Assembly (NCBI GenBank): GCA_021432635.1
Contig: MU270039.1
Location: forward strand, 62,001 to 126,000
Reading direction: 5' to 3'
Source of the DNA: Thozetella sp. PMI_491
Lineage: Eukaryota > Ascomycota > Sordariomycetes > Chaetosphaeriales > Chaetosphaeriaceae
Length of the DNA: 64,000 nt
In this document: piece by piece, positions 21,852-35,163 of the stretch
Layout: each line of letters opens with the position of its first letter
Position numbering within the stretch: the first letter of the stretch is position 1
Notes under the pieces: generated by a model
Told to the model about the DNA's origin: nothing
Database searches by the model: none
The model's input: the letters and a program-made list of their open reading frames with translations, nothing else
Position numbers and translations under genes: made by a program

Positions 21852-24800
21852 TCAGAGCAAAGATCGTAACATCTAAAACCACAACAGTACGTCAGTGGGA
21901 GCACCATGAGCTTTCGACTGGCAACGCACCTCCAAGCCGCTGAGGCTTTCGTCCATCTGGCCCCCGTCGTGAGCGGAAAGTAGCACTGAGGCGAGATGTT
22001 TCTTCGATTCTTGAACTCGCATAACTTGCTAAGAGATTATCAGCCAAAAATTCTGGCCATTCGGTATCATCTCGGACAAACCTCTTCAATCGAATCTTTC
22101 ATGAAAAATCTGACAGTGGTCACATCCCGGGTCTGGCCGAGCCTGTGGATCCGGGCAAGCGCTTGCTCCTCGAGGTTTGGGTTCCTAGACCGTATTAGAA
22201 AAGGGAGGGCAGGGGAAAGGGGCACGCGAACTGACCAATGCGGTTCCATTAGGTACGCGCGAGAGGCGACCGTGAGGGTGAGACTAAGATTGTGTCAGCG
22301 TGACTGGGGTAGATAGTATAAATGCGACCCCTAGTGTGGCGTACCCAACAGCACCGCACGACAGCGTGAGAAGCATGACACGAACGTTCGCGTCGGTTCG
22401 AAAGGTATCTACTACGGCTTGGCGGTCCTTCTGAGGAATCTTCCCATCGAAGCGTATGCTAGATACGCCTGCTCGATTCATGCCAGCTTCCACGACATTC
22501 AGAGTTAGCCTCCAGCTAGAGAATACAACGCTACGGCGCGTTAGCTTAGACCAGTAAAGAGCCCGGCCGGGGACTCGAGACAGGGGCTCATGAGAGCGTA
22601 CCATTTAGTGTCCGAGGGCAAGGCCATAAGATCCGTAATGAGAGCCTCCACTTTCGATGGTAGAATGAGGGATTCCGCCGCCGCCGGCGAGGCAACTTCT
22701 TCGTCGGGCGTCTCCTCGAACGCGCTACTGCTCAAGGACACGGGAGCAGAGGGGCACGGAGGATTATGGCCACAGTCCATAGGCCGGCCGGCTTGAAGGA
22801 GCTTGTGCCAACACTCGGAGCAAGCGAGTTTCATGCATCGGGAGAACTGAAGACCGCCTTTCGATGTTGAATCCTCGAGTAGCGTCTCAGTCAGGTCGAT
22901 GACCGAGGAGCACTGCAGGCAAACAATTGCCCCCATTTCGCGCCGGGAATTGAACGCAGACTGTGCGGCGCTGGCCCAATCATAGACGCGTGGTGAAGGC
23001 CGCATAGCCGAGGTATCATGCCTTGTTTGGTAACGAAGACCCAAGTCGCAACACAGCCTCAGGGACTCGATCTGTTGCAGAATATTGACATATATGCCCG
23101 ACCGAGTCAGCTCCGAGTCGTGGTCTAGTGCTTCATTAAGCCGAGTGATTGCCTTCTCTCGGATCCTATCGTACACTGCTCTCTCCGCTTTGGTAAACAG
23201 AACAGGGTATTGTAGGTCTTGGCGAGGCGGAAGGGAGATGGTTCCTTTCGGTCTGCGGAGGAGCACACAGGCAGACAGCCGTTTTAGTCTCTTGGCCGCC
23301 TCGTCATCTTCTCCCGATTTCCACAGCCGCGATATATCCGAGTCGAATCGCTTGGGGTCATTGTAGGGGTGCACTCTGATGAACCGGAGGAGGGTTGCCA
23401 AATCGCTAAGGTGGTTCTGTATCGGGGTACCTGTGACAGCCCACCGCGAGCCTGCACTCAGGGTACAAACGGCCTTGGCCATATGGGAGTTTCCGTTTCG
23501 AATAAAATGGGCTATCATTGTTAGCAAACAAGACCAGGTTCGGATGCAGCTTGTCATCTCCCTACCCTCATCAAGGATCACACGTTTCCAACGGACCGAA
23601 AACAAGGCGGACAGATCCACCGCCCTTCCGGCTCTCCATTCGGAAGATACAGTATGATATGTTGTTAGTACGATATTGCAATTGTCTAAAACATCTACTT
23701 CAGCAAGCCTCGATTTCCCATGGTGGCGGCGGAAGGTTAATCCTCCATCATGGACGTGCCTTGCCCGAGATTAGCTCATACATATTCGGTGCATGTCAGC
23801 TAACTTACCATGCGAGTTGTTCTTCCCACGTTCCTAGCACTACAAACCATTAGCGAACAAGATTGGCCCACCATGATCAGGTAGGTTTTAGCACACATGG
23901 TGGAGGTACAATGACCAGCGTAGCCGAGACGCTTGGAACATCGTCCATGTCTGATACCACATAGGGCGCGTTATTGTCGCCTTCGAGATCTGTTGCGACC
24001 AAGGCTATCATAGTCAAGGTCTTCCCAAGGCCCATAGGATCTGCTATGATACCTCCATAGAATTGCTGTGGTTCTTCCCTCTGATCGACATTGGAGACCC
24101 TGTTGAAGAAACTAGGGTGATGTTAGTCTTCAATATTCTCTAGGTTTATGACAATAGTGAATTATCTGGATTATAGATGTCCTCCATCCTTGGGATGGAC
24201 CTACAATTGTCTATCATCTGTATTTATGGATTCCCAAATGTTTGGCTGCTTGCTGTCAAACTGTCGCTCTTCTTCTCGTCGGAGCATAAAGGTGAGTGCC
24301 TGCTTCTGATGTCTAAGGCACTTTGTTAGCAACAAGGAACCATAGGCTTTGAGTACATCACATTACCTCTGAAGACATGTTTTAATCGCTGAGGGTTGGG
24401 GAGTCTCTTCTAACTCTAGATCACTGCTTATCATGTCCAGCACGTCTGGCAGCTCCGGTATAGCGTGAAGGCGAACCCATTGCAATTTCTGCGCGATGAC
24501 TTCTGATACCAGCGGGAAAGAATTCGGGTCATCTGAAGAGAGTCTCTGAGGGTTGCTGTACTTGACATTCATGTGGCAGATTCGCGGGTCTTGCAGATAA
24601 ATGTCGTATTCTTCGAACCAGGAACCGATCTCGTCGAATAGGCCAAGTGGGCCGTACACAGTGATCTCTAGAAGGCAAGGGATCTGTGAGAAACCTTGGG
24701 TCTTCTTCTGACCTGTGGATTCATTTTCGAATGCGCACATCACGTGAAGGTGTAGCGTCCCCTCATCCAACAGTCCCTGTACCATTTGTCCGTGTGTAGA

Positions 24801-25711
24801 CATGATGCGCCCGCAGATCTCCGGATAATCCTTTGCGGTGAAACGCTCGGACGATTCCAAGCAGACCTCGAACGAAGACGAAATAGTAGATGAGCCAGGC
24901 CGGCTGCATCTGGCAGATATGTCGGGAACCTAGATGGTCAGTTATTGGTCGCGGCCGAATGGTTGCGCATGCTTACCGTGCCAAAGCAAACGATTTTGGG
25001 CTCTTCCTCGTGAGGCTGACCAAATACAGAAACGCCGGGACTTTCAGTACTCTCCACCTCTGCTACCGAAGCCGTATTCGAGGGCACCATTTCATTTCCT
25101 AAGGATGGACTCAGGAGCGGCCAGGATGGTGGCGGTTCCTGTTGTAGAATCCCAGGTGCTGGAGGTGAAAAGTACGAGATACTCAGAGAAGATGAGCCTA
25201 GACCTTGCAGTGGTAGGTCGGGATGGAACCATGTGTTCGAATCTGTAGGGAAACAGAATGGTAGAAATGGAAGGCATTGCTGCGGAACTTGCTGAAGGGT
25301 GACGGGAGGTAGTTCCTGGGATAATCCTTCTATCGACGACTGTAGTGGTTGAGCCTGCAACTGCATGGCAGAGGTTGTGGGCGCCGGATAAGTTTGAGAC
25401 AGATTCAAGGCCGTACAGCTCATATCTGCGCTAGCTGAAGCTGCAAATCCATACTGAACGTCCACGGTCGCTCCAGTCGGGCACGACATGAATGAAGGTT
25501 CGGTGCTGCTCATCAAGGGAATAGTCATGTTTGAGTTGAGAAGGCTTCGATCCCAGCATGGCTCCGGGGCGGGCAGTCCGGTGTTGACCACTAAGGGAAA
25601 ATGCGGATTCGAGTTCAGGAGATTTGGATCCCAGCTTGCCCCCAGGAGTGGTGGCTCTGGAAGTCGCCGTCTCTTTGCTGTCGGTTCGTTTGCATCATAA
25701 TCTTGATCCAT
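21852..25711 (-). CDS. SNF2-family ATPase/helicase (Rad5/HLTF-like)
   Basis: A twelve-exon model: 25711-24977, 24929-24367, 24312-24205, 24111-23897, 23839-23809, 23759-23566, 23511-22602, 22530-22345, 22283-22236, 22184-22082, 22028-21930 and 21872-21852. All introns are GT-AG, phases close, and the product is 1070 aa. The first 250 residues are low-complexity (Pro/Ser/Gln). HQKQAL near 434 precedes Walker A (DPMGLGKT, Lys499). The DEAH box is at 614-617 and is formed only by splicing. TGTPIQN follows. A Cys-rich insert (CLQCSS, CSEC, CGHNPPC) sits where Rad5/HLTF proteins have a RING, but the RING pattern is incomplete. The C-terminal helicase lobe has FSSW near 922 and ARIHRLGQT near 1007-1015. 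It is likely a nuclear chromatin or DNA-repair translocase. The microexons of 21, 31 and 48 nt are unusual. Confidence 0.88.
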
Positions 25712-26183
25712 GTCACTGCAGGAGATGGAAGGGAGACGGAGACTCTTGATCTTAGTTGAACTCGAAGAAATTTTCAACCTGGAGGACAGCGCATCGGAGT
25801 CTGGGTGCAACGAACTCGAGGCTGCGAGACCGGAGAGCGATAGTCGCCAGAAATGGAGTTCTGGTAATCCGGATAGAAGTATGAAGCAATGCTTGAGATA
25901 ATAATATGCAACCCGCCAAGAACTCTAAAAAGAACAGGTATTGACCTTATCACACAGTAACTAAGCTCGAAGAAGGCACCTGGTCGAGATAGCCAAGGCT
26001 GCGGCCAAAGACAAATGAGGTGGCTCAGCTGATGCAGCAGCTCTGTTCTGACGTGGCACAACGATGTGGCTGGTTCCGCGGGGTTGACTGGGCAGCATCA
26101 CGCAGAGCCTCACCATATGCGCTTTTTTTAACATGAAATCTGCTGCTTCTCCAGCTGGTCTGTCTACTTGACCCTGTTTTCGC

Positions 26184-27185
26184 TCACGCCTTCAATGATT
26201 CTCTCGTAAGATACTCCTCGAATTCCGTCAGCTTCCCCCTGGCAGCACTGGCCATGTCGCGCACCAGCGCTGCCGTGTCCTTGCCATAGTAGCCGAACTC
26301 CTCAAAATAGCTGAGCATGTTTAGTAACGTTTCACGCGACTCTTCACCTAGGAAGCCCCCAAACACATCTTTAGGGATCTGCTTGTATGTGACGGGCTTG
26401 CCGGTGGAGCGCGCCATGATTTCGGCCACCTCCGTCATTGTGTAGGTACGTGTTGCGCACGCCAGCGACTTGCCGCGGTACTGCTCCGGCGCTGCAAGGA
26501 TGGTCGCGACGTATTTGCCTGTGTCAGCGGCGATATCGATGAGCGGGAACACAGTCTCTGGCGTCACGAAGCCCCAGAAGACGAGGTTGCCGTCAGGCCC
26601 CGGGCGCGGCGCCATGCCTGTGTGGAAATTCTGCATGAATGCTTTCAAGTTGTTAGCTCACCCATTTGGCTCCGTTGCATAAGACAGCCCTAGCGTCGGG
26701 TAGAGGTTTTACGTACTTCCGGGCCAAAAGAACGCCGAGTCAATGGGTAGTGAGGAGATGTAATCCTGCACCAACTTTTTGTTGTCGAACGAGTCTACGG
26801 GGTACTTTCCACCCGAGACGGCCTTGGGCGACGGAAGAGAGCTGTATATGAGGAACTTGGCGCCAGACTTGACTACTTCGTCTGCAATCGCCTTCCCTTG
26901 GACCGTTTCCTTCTCAATGCCTCCGGGCACATACATGGTAACGGTCATGACGAAGACGGTGTGGGCGCCGCTGAGGGCTGCCTGAAGCGAAGATGGGCTG
27001 TCAGCATCGCATTGGACCATTTCAACACCCTTGGAGACAAGGCTTTGAGACTTGGAGCTCGACGAGTCGCGCGTGAGGCCGCGAATGGTGTACTGTTTGG
27101 ACAGCTCGGCGTCTTCCAGCACCTGGGTGATGACGGAAGCACCCTGCTGGCCCGTGGCGCCGAAGACGACAAGAAGCTTAGACAT
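26184..27185 (-). CDS. NmrA-like NAD(P)-binding protein
   Basis: Two exons (27185-26717 and 26641-26184, intron 75 nt with a GCTAAC branch point) give 308 aa. The N-terminus VVFGATGQQGASV is the GxxGxxG dinucleotide-binding loop of the NmrA/HSCARG atypical short-chain dehydrogenases. GLTRD follows beta-2. The typical WPGTFMQNF segment is created across the intron. The active-site Tyr of classical reductases is replaced as in NmrA-type sensors, so it may be a redox-sensing regulator or an isoflavone-reductase-like enzyme. It is cytosolic. Neighbours give no further clue. Confidence 0.87.
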
Positions 27186-29120
27186 GCTTATCAGAAAGTG
27201 ATTATTGAGGCTGAAGAGGTAGACTACGATTTGGGAATGAGAAACAAGTTTTCTGGCCTCAGGAGTCCGGGTGCTTCAGACTATTTATGTTTCGTCCATC
27301 CAAGGCCTCGTACTATCGGAGCGGAGTCATTCCCTGATGCCCTAGTACACCACACGCGGTTCCAGAAGCCAATGCGACGTCCGATATCGTGCCCTATCCC
27401 CTTTAGGAGAAGAATTCCATGTATAAGCCTGGAGCATTTGGCGCATTTTGATCGGCCCCAGGGGCATGACCGGTGACTCGGGACCGACCTCGTCCGGCCC
27501 CCACTCATAATCCTGAGCAAACAGGCCTATACTCGCAATTTGCGCTTATGTCCGGGAGCGAGAGCTCATCAACACGTAAATATAGAAGAGCATCGGGAAT
27601 ATCGACACCGTTATCCCGACACTTGGGCGACGGCGGCGGCGCTCATGTGTAACTTGAAGCCGAAAAGAGCTTAGCGTGAAAGGAAGAAAAACGAGTCTGG
27701 GTTAGCGCGGCTGCGGCTGGCCAATCACAACGGATGAATCCAAGCCTCTGCTTGTGGGGAGCGATTGACTCGGTGTCAGAGGTCCGGCTGATCTCGTCCA
27801 GCGCCTCGACAGCAGAAGCAGGAATGTGGGACGAGATTGAGCGCCGCTATAAACGGAAACGCAAATGCAAGGATTCAGGTAATGAGTCGAGCACTGTAGC
27901 GGTATTAGGGTTGGCAGCGCCGTAGCGAGTGTTTCCTAAGTGGCGTAAGCAAAACAAACTTGCGATTGAAACTTATGCTTGGAGTTCGACTTCAGCAATC
28001 TTTCTTACTGAAATGGTAGAATTACTCGATTCTTGGGAAGGAATGGTTTAGGAATGTATGTTTGATTTATATAAACCGAGAGGAGCCTAGTGATAATACA
28101 TTGAACTCTAGTTTATCATTGACTGAATATTTTAAGGCTTGCGTGCTAGTTGAACCACCTTAGGAACTCTAGTACACTTAGCCCCTCGAGAAGGCTTTCA
28201 ATACCTTTTTACCTTTAAGTTGGAGACCGATAATATTTCGCTAATCCGCTCTCCAGTTGAAAGCGCCCGTGCACCGTGAGCCAGGTGGTCAGTCTCGGAG
28301 CGGTGACCTCAAAACACTAGCAAGACTGGCACCATACTGTGGTCTGGACTCGGCAGGGCTGAAGTTATGGCTAGGGCAAGGCCCGCCGCGGCCAATAGCA
28401 GGAAACAGAGCAAATTCACCGCCGTGGGGGGAGGGCCGGAGGGCGATTGCTAATAGCTATTTGCAACCGACGGCGCCTAAAAAGACGGCGGGCTTCCAAA
28501 TTGCACTCGCCACGCTGCCTCGCTAGTTTCGACCATTTACAGAGAGCAACCGCTACAGCTGGACAGGCTCCCCGGGTTGTTGCATGTGGCTTTCCGTCGG
28601 AGGCGTTCGTAGAGGAAATCAAGTATCTTTGGGGCCAATCAGCTCTCGACTGATTACAGCCGCTCACCACGACCCGAACATAACAGGGCGCCCTGGCGGG
28701 GCTGGAGAGCAAGACCGTCACGCCACCGTCCCCTCCAAGTATCTATACTTGCCCATGTACCTGCATACATTTTGACCAAACCAGCTATCACGTGTTGGAG
28801 GCCTAGGTTTTGCTTTCCTTTTCCGTTTTTTTCTTGGCTCTGAGCTCTGAGCTCTCTGCCCTGTTCCGGGATGGATGGATGATGCTCTGCTCCATTTAAC
28901 GCCACCCCCTCGGCTCATGGCTGGCTGGAGAAGAACCTCGTTGCGTTCATTGAAGTGAGCTCTGCTTTTGTTGCCCCGCTGGCCCTCCCCCCCCCCGGGC
29001 CCTCCTCTTCCCATTTGACTCGTTTAATTGACGACATGGTTTGGCAGGACTGACCCACGCGACTTGGGAACTTGGTAACTATCGGGACCATGATCAACCT
29101 GGAGCACGCGACCCTTCCTC
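27186..29120. other. 1.9-kb intergenic region
   Basis: No conserved gene was recognised on either strand. It includes an AT-richer segment at about 27960-28240. The open frames between 28250 and 29020 are short and unlike known families. A C10 run lies at about 28988. It likely holds the promoters of the NmrA-like and kinase genes. Confidence 0.4.
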
Positions 29121-32100
29121 ATGTCGCAGGGCACACCAGCCTCGAGTCGGAGGAGGATCCGGAAGGACCGCCTTAAGAGCGTACGCCAGTGGATCGGGCA
29201 CGAGATGAAGAGGCCTGATGAGCTGGGAGAATCCTTCATTTGCGCCTCCGCCCTCAACTCCATTTGGAATAACAACAGGCTACTCAAGGATATCATCAGC
29301 GACTCACTAACAAACGATCAGCTAGCATACATCAGAAGCAAGATGCTGCCGTTCGTGTCCTTTCTCGTATGGATTGATGTGGAGGACTGGTTCGACGACT
29401 TCGAGCCGATGATCTTCGCGGGTCGCGCCGAGCCGATCCGGAATGCCACGCTCCCGCTGGAGCGAGGTGAGCTGCAAGCCTTGAAAATTGAAGTTGAGTC
29501 GGCCAAATGGGCGATTCAGTTTTACTTCATTCCAGCAACCATCAGGTTTCACCACACTGAAGAGGTGCAGAAGATCGACGGCTCGGTTCACCTTCCCTTT
29601 ACCAAGCGTGACAAGAACGCCATCCACGGAGGCTATGGGAAAGTTGAGGTATGAGACATTCCCGCGCTCTTCCAAGACAAACGAGCCTCTTGCTCATAGT
29701 AGGCAGCTATGCGAAATTGCCGCCGAATACGTAGAGTCAAGGCTAGACGGCGATACATATCTACCGGTAGGATCCCTAGAGAGCGGCATATACCTTGGTT
29801 TGAAGCTAAGCGGAGCTAGAAAGCCCGAGTCGTGGCGGTCGCCGTTAAGACCTTCGAGGTACGCGAGGACGCCGCCGCCGAAGTTCGCAACTTGAAGCTG
29901 CTCAAGAGCAACCTCACCAAGAACGAAAGCATCTCGCTACACCTCGCTCTCATCGACCACGGTGCCGAATATCTAATCATCTTCCCCCGAGCAGAGATGG
30001 GAGACCTCTGGCAGTTTCTACACTGCGGGTCGCCCCCTGACGACACTGACCGGCAGAAGCATGCATACCGGTTCGAGGACAAATTTCCTATCGCCGCCAA
30101 GATGGACACCAACATTGTGCCAGCATTGTTGGAGCAGGCTCGAGATGTCGCATCAGCACTCGAGTTCTTGCACAGACCCATGTTGATCGCTGGAGCGAAA
30201 ACGTTTTGCGCCCACATGGATCTGAAGCCAGACAACATCCTGATCTATCGGGGAGGACCGGAGCAGATCGTGGGACAGTGGAAGATCTGTGATTTTGGCA
30301 TCTCCGCGTTCAAGGAGGACGAAGATGAAGCCTCCGCCCCGAGTGGCTCGGTCCGAGACTTGTACAACTTGGCGACCATGAAAATACGTCCAAAGAGGAG
30401 CGAGGGAAGCTACCAGCCCCCCGAGGTGGCCCGGATGGCCCGATCGGGAAACACGACCCCGAAGGACCGCCGTAGGGTGGGCCGGAGAGGGGACGTCTGG
30501 TCTTTTGGGGCCATCTTTGGAGAGATTTTGTCTTTTGCGATGAATCGGACGGCTTACGTTCAACAGTTTCGGCAGTGCAGGCTCGATGACTGCACCGAGC
30601 CCAGGGATGATTATTTCTACTCGGAAGTGGAGGTGGCGCGCGACTTTCTTAGCCCGACGCAGCTACGTCCCACAACCACGTATATTCTACGCCCGGCGGT
30701 CGAAAACTGGCTCCGTAAGATGGCCGAGGAGGCCTCTGCGCCTAGGCAGTCCATCGACTGCTGGGCCGAGGTTGTCATCCGGATTCTCCAAGTGGACGTC
30801 GAGCGCCGTCCAGACGCCCGCGAATTGGTCAAAATGGTCCAGCACGTATACCACCACTCTTGCAAGGCCAGACACCCGAGGGAGATTGCCTGCGAGTACG
30901 TCGACGACCGAGTCCCCGCCAACAGAGACATAGCCGCTGTAGAATCCAGTCTGGCCCCCGCCCAAGATCGGGTCCCAGGCGGAAGCAACCACCAAGGGTC
31001 GATCCCGCGCCTCTCTATTAGATCACCAACTCTTCCTAATTTAAATTTGAGATTAACACAAGGGGGCCTCAGCGACTCTGGACCTAGCCAGAGCGAACTG
31101 GAAAACGCCCAGATCAACATTCGAACACTGGATACGCCTGCCTTCCCCCCTTCCGGTACTCACCCACTGCCAGATAATATACTCAACAATCCCCCTCTAT
31201 CGGAGGAAGACCTCCCACGTCTCGTCGCAGAATCTAATAAGGGGCTGACTTCGGAACGCTCTAGCGTAGCTTCAAGTTTTCTGGTCGGAAAACCGTCGAA
31301 CGCCCATGGAATCGTCTACAACTACGACAAGAAGCGAGACCAGTGGCCACCTAAAAGGCTGAAGTTCCAGCCTAAGCCAAGGAGTGTCAAGTCCCTCTGC
31401 GTTGACATAACTTCAGCCAAGAAGATCAGAGCCGCGTACCTTACGAACGACTTTATTTATGTGTACTCAATCGAGCTTACCGGCTCGGAACATGCTGCGA
31501 CATCCATGTTGTGCGCCGTGCCACTTACCGACAGTAAAGCAGAGTGGCTAGGAGTTGCCTTGGCGTCGAATTATTTAGTAGTCTGGGGCAAGAAACCAGA
31601 TGGCGGGGGTATAGTCAGTGCGATCCCGCCCCTCCACCATATGGCAGTATACTGATGTGACGACCAGTTCCGGTTCGCCAATATTGAGAATCCAACTTCT
31701 GTCTCCCTTAATCAGGTGCCGTCTTACGAGGCCCTCGAGCAGTTTGACTACCACAAGCGGGTGGCAGTATCTTCCCTTGGCTTCGCGGCACTTATATGTC
31801 GCAGTAAGGTTCTGATCATCGACTTGCAGTAAGTTCCATCACCGTTCACAGCCCATGCGTGCTTATCATCCTGATTGCCTGGTAGAGCCGAGCCACCTGT
31901 AGTATTTGCGCGGGAGGCGCCGACCAACCTACAAAGGTTCACCGACGTAGCATTCAACGACACCGGGGAGTTGTTATATGCCTGGGTCACGAGATCCGCA
32001 ACCGAGCTTTTGGGGGCTCTTTTTGTCTACCGTGTCACGCGCATAGCAAACACACGACCCGAGTCCCAGGGCTACTACCGATGCGTGAGCTTGAGATGTG

Positions 32101-32583
32101 CTGTGTCCGATGTGACCGCTACTGACACCTCTCTAGGATGCCAATGAGAAGATACCCACTGGGCTCCTGCCCTACAACGACTACCACGGCTGCATCGTCG
32201 CCGCGAATGGTCGAATCTTCTATCCCGCCGTAATCAAGCCCTCCAGCCTCAAAGACTGCCGCAATCTGCCACGGTACCATAGCGAGGCGATGCTCAACGC
32301 CGAGGTCAAAGCTTCCTGCATGTTTAACAATCACTCCATTATCACCGTGCAGAAGATCCGCCTGACGTCGGGGCCCCTAGAGTGGCACGACCGCCTAGTC
32401 GAGTATCCCTTGAAGTTCGGGGAGAACCACCAAATCGGTGATCCACGAGAGATATGCAAACTCGGGATTAGGTCGAGCACCACCTCGGTGGTCAAGGCCG
32501 TGCAGCTCGGGGCCAATATTTTTATTATTGTAGTTCACAAAAGCGGTGAGATAGAGATGGTTAGATTCAAAGAGCACAAGTAA
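29121..32583 (+). CDS. Protein kinase with long C-terminal (propeller-like) extension
   Basis: A six-exon model: 29121-29648, 29707-29766, 29820-31613, 31668-31828, 31886-32084 and 32137-32583, giving 1062 aa. The first 165 residues are helical and unassigned. The kinase domain has a glycine loop HGGYGKV (near 170), Lys206 in VAVKTFE, catalytic loop HMDLKPDN (328-335; Asp330), DFG at 354-356, PPE in place of APE, and GDVWSFG of helix F. HMD for HRD marks a non-RD-type kinase. Residues 560-700 are low-complexity. The remainder has short beta-strand-like blocks ending in hydrophobic-plus-charged motifs, suggestive of a WD40-like propeller but without clear WD dipeptides. Splices 2-3 are less certain than the rest. 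It converges on the CorA-like gene 169 bp away. Its role may be signalling in the same island as the NACHT gene. Confidence 0.8.
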
Positions 32584-32752
32584 AGATTATAGGAAAGGGG
32601 TGCCCGAAAGTAATGACATCGAGGATATATACCCTGTACAAAGCGAATTTTGTAGTGATGCCGGGCGTATGCACTGCACATTGCTGGACGTGACTACCGA
32701 ATTAAAAAGGAACTTTCCATAGCTAATAATACAATTCATTTCGGTCTCAACG

Positions 32753-34501
32753 CTATTGTGCTTTTATTGGGGCCGGTTGTCCAGAACCTTTGCGCCCCTC
32801 CTCTTGTGAGGATGTCGTTATATTTCGCTTCCTCCACCAAGTTGCGAGGAATGCAGATCCGGTCAGTGCAGACAAGCCTAGCCAAACCAGTATAAATATC
32901 CAAAAGTCATGCGATATCACGATCTTGCGGGCTTCGGTGTCAAAAACAAAAAAGTTCATACCAAAGATACCCTAAAGAAGCTGTCAGCACACAAACGATC
33001 GTCGCGGCGGGGGGGCGGCAGCGTACGCCAACGAACGTTCCCGGGAGGTAGATTGCTGAGACAATGGTTATAAGACGCACAATACTGCTGTCATCGACCG
33101 TAGTCTGCGTTAGATCCTGTAGCTTCTGGGTCATGTCGCGGATTTCCTTGTCAAGCTTGCTAGTCTCGAGTTGGTTGTGGAGGGTCAGCGTGTATCCAAC
33201 CTATTTCCCTGGGTCAACATTCCTTATGGCAGTAGCGCGATAGAAGAGACGAACTAGCTCAATGAGGTTCTCAATACGATCTTGCAACGCGGAGGAGCTC
33301 TCTAGGTGCTCTCGCAGCGACTGGCCGCCTGCGCGCATGCGCAACTGCATAGAGTCCGAGAAGGATGCACATTCGGCGAGGTTGTCGAGAACAGCGATGT
33401 TGTTTCGGCAGCATGCATTGGCAAAGTGAATAAAGTCGTTAATATTCCGGAGGCTCTGCACCACCGGGTAGCTCGCTTGGATGAGGCGATCGGCGTTGTC
33501 AACCATGGCCTTGTCGTTCTGCACACCGAGTTAGCGTCCATGGCTTGGGACCAGGGTGGGATGCAATAGTAGGGTAGCAGACACACAATTTCATCGAACA
33601 TTTGCCCCAGATATCGCAGATGAAGCCTCCAATTTCCGTAGTAGCAAGAAAGAAGTAGACTATGAAGGCTCTCCGGCCTCTGCCGAAGAGTTCTGAGCAG
33701 TGTGCCAGATGGGCCCGGAGTGTCTTCGTTGGCAGACGTCAAAGAAGCGAGCCTGCTGTAGAAGGCAGTGCTCTTGGTACAGTGAATGACGATAAACAGG
33801 TCGAAGTTACTCTTGTGGTGGTGGTACATTCCCACTTGACGGAAAGACCAAGGGTCTTGGCCACCACGTAAGTTCTCCTCGACGAAGTTGAGCTTGTACA
33901 GGAGGACATCTTGTATCAGGGGTTAGTGCTCTGAGAGATGGTAGACAAGATTTAGCTACGAGGTCTCACATTGGCCATCGTCGGTGAGGACATGCAAGTG
34001 TTTGCTACTGCTTGCCTCCGAGTGATGAGGTTCATCTCCGAAAGAAAGGAGAACCTGGAGAAATTCAGATCTCACTTCATACTCCTTGAAGATTGTGCTC
34101 GCAAGCTCTGAAGTGATCCTCAGGGGTGAAATGGTGCGATCAGAATGGATGGATCTACACGATTTGTTGGTACTGTAACCGCATAGAGCAGTGAGCGATG
34201 GGTGCCTCACATGATACGAGTGCCCGAGGGAGGGCATGCCTCAATGGCAGTCGAAAGGTCTTCAGCGGAGGTCACTCTATAGGAAGTTACTCGACCTATA
34301 CCCCTCGGGGGGTTAGCCAGGAGGGAGACCAGAGGGAGCCTGATTGTTCTTGCCTTCGGACAGGTCATGAATATCGAGACTCGATTTTTGGTGAAACGCA
34401 GAGCCCTCTGCGGAGAGAAGCTGCTCTTTGATGCCCCAGTTATCAGCTGGATCCCGTTGGCGCTCGCCGAGATAAGAATCCCAGCCAGATGATTCCACCA
34501 T
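32753..34501 (-). CDS. Fungal CorA-like divalent-cation transporter family protein
   Basis: A seven-exon model: 34501-34354, 34295-34211, 34154-33970, 33909-33587, 33518-33255, 33200-33027 and 32971-32753, giving 465 aa. The C-terminal third is diagnostic: LVGYTLTLHNQLE, VDDSSIVRLIT, SAIYLPGTFVG, then GIFGMNFF (GMN at 397-399, formed across the last intron) and a second membrane helix. The long cytosolic helical region precedes two TM segments, as in CorA, although such fungal proteins often carry divergent N-termini. Intron 1 appears to be GC-AG, and the exon 3 acceptor has an alternative 18 nt upstream. Both choices are in frame. It probably resides in the plasma or organellar membrane. Whether it carries Mg2+ is unknown. 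Confidence 0.82.
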
Positions 34502-35163
34502 TGTTGTAGCAGACGAATAGTGCGGCCTAATCGTGTGCTAAGAGCGCAGAGTCTCCAAAGGCAGGGCGAGACACAGAACCGGGCCAGCTGGTCTAGTTTA
34601 TGAATAATCGGCAGTTTCCGTTACCCATTAGCTTTTTGCCCACCTTCCTAGAGGGAAAGCCCTTCAAGGCGATGCTCTGAATCGAGGCAAATCGGCAGCG
34701 ACGTCGCAGCTTCGGTAGCTCTCTCGGTAGCGGACTTGGTCGGATGAGCCGGACTGAGCCCCAGGCGGCAGTGCAAAGCCTGGTCAAACATACGGGGGGG
34801 CATGGCGGGCGGGTGTGGTGGTGGCTGGACAAGGCTCTCCAGAATGTGATAGTTCATTCAGCTGTGATAGGGTGGGTGGGCAAAAAAAAGCCTTCATTTT
34901 GCATTCTGACCAATAACTAAAGCTGAAGCTCGGAATGTGAGACCTCAGGGGGGGCTCGCCCAGGTATCGTGCACAATCCCGGGGGTACAGGTACCTTCCC
35001 CCATCCGTCCACTCAGCGCGGAACGAGCCGCTCACGAGGACAGCCCTTACGCCCCCCTGTGCTGCCAGCTATCCATCTCGGTGATCATTCTCTTCTTCTT
35101 TCTGTGTCCGCAAATCCGCGATACGATTCGCCAAGTTTCTGTCTTCCTCGGTTAGGCAGGATT
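34502..35163. other. Intergenic region upstream of the CorA-like gene
   Basis: No convincing gene was recognised. It contains the promoter of the CorA-like gene and the 3' flank of the small gene at 35164-35532. Confidence 0.4.
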
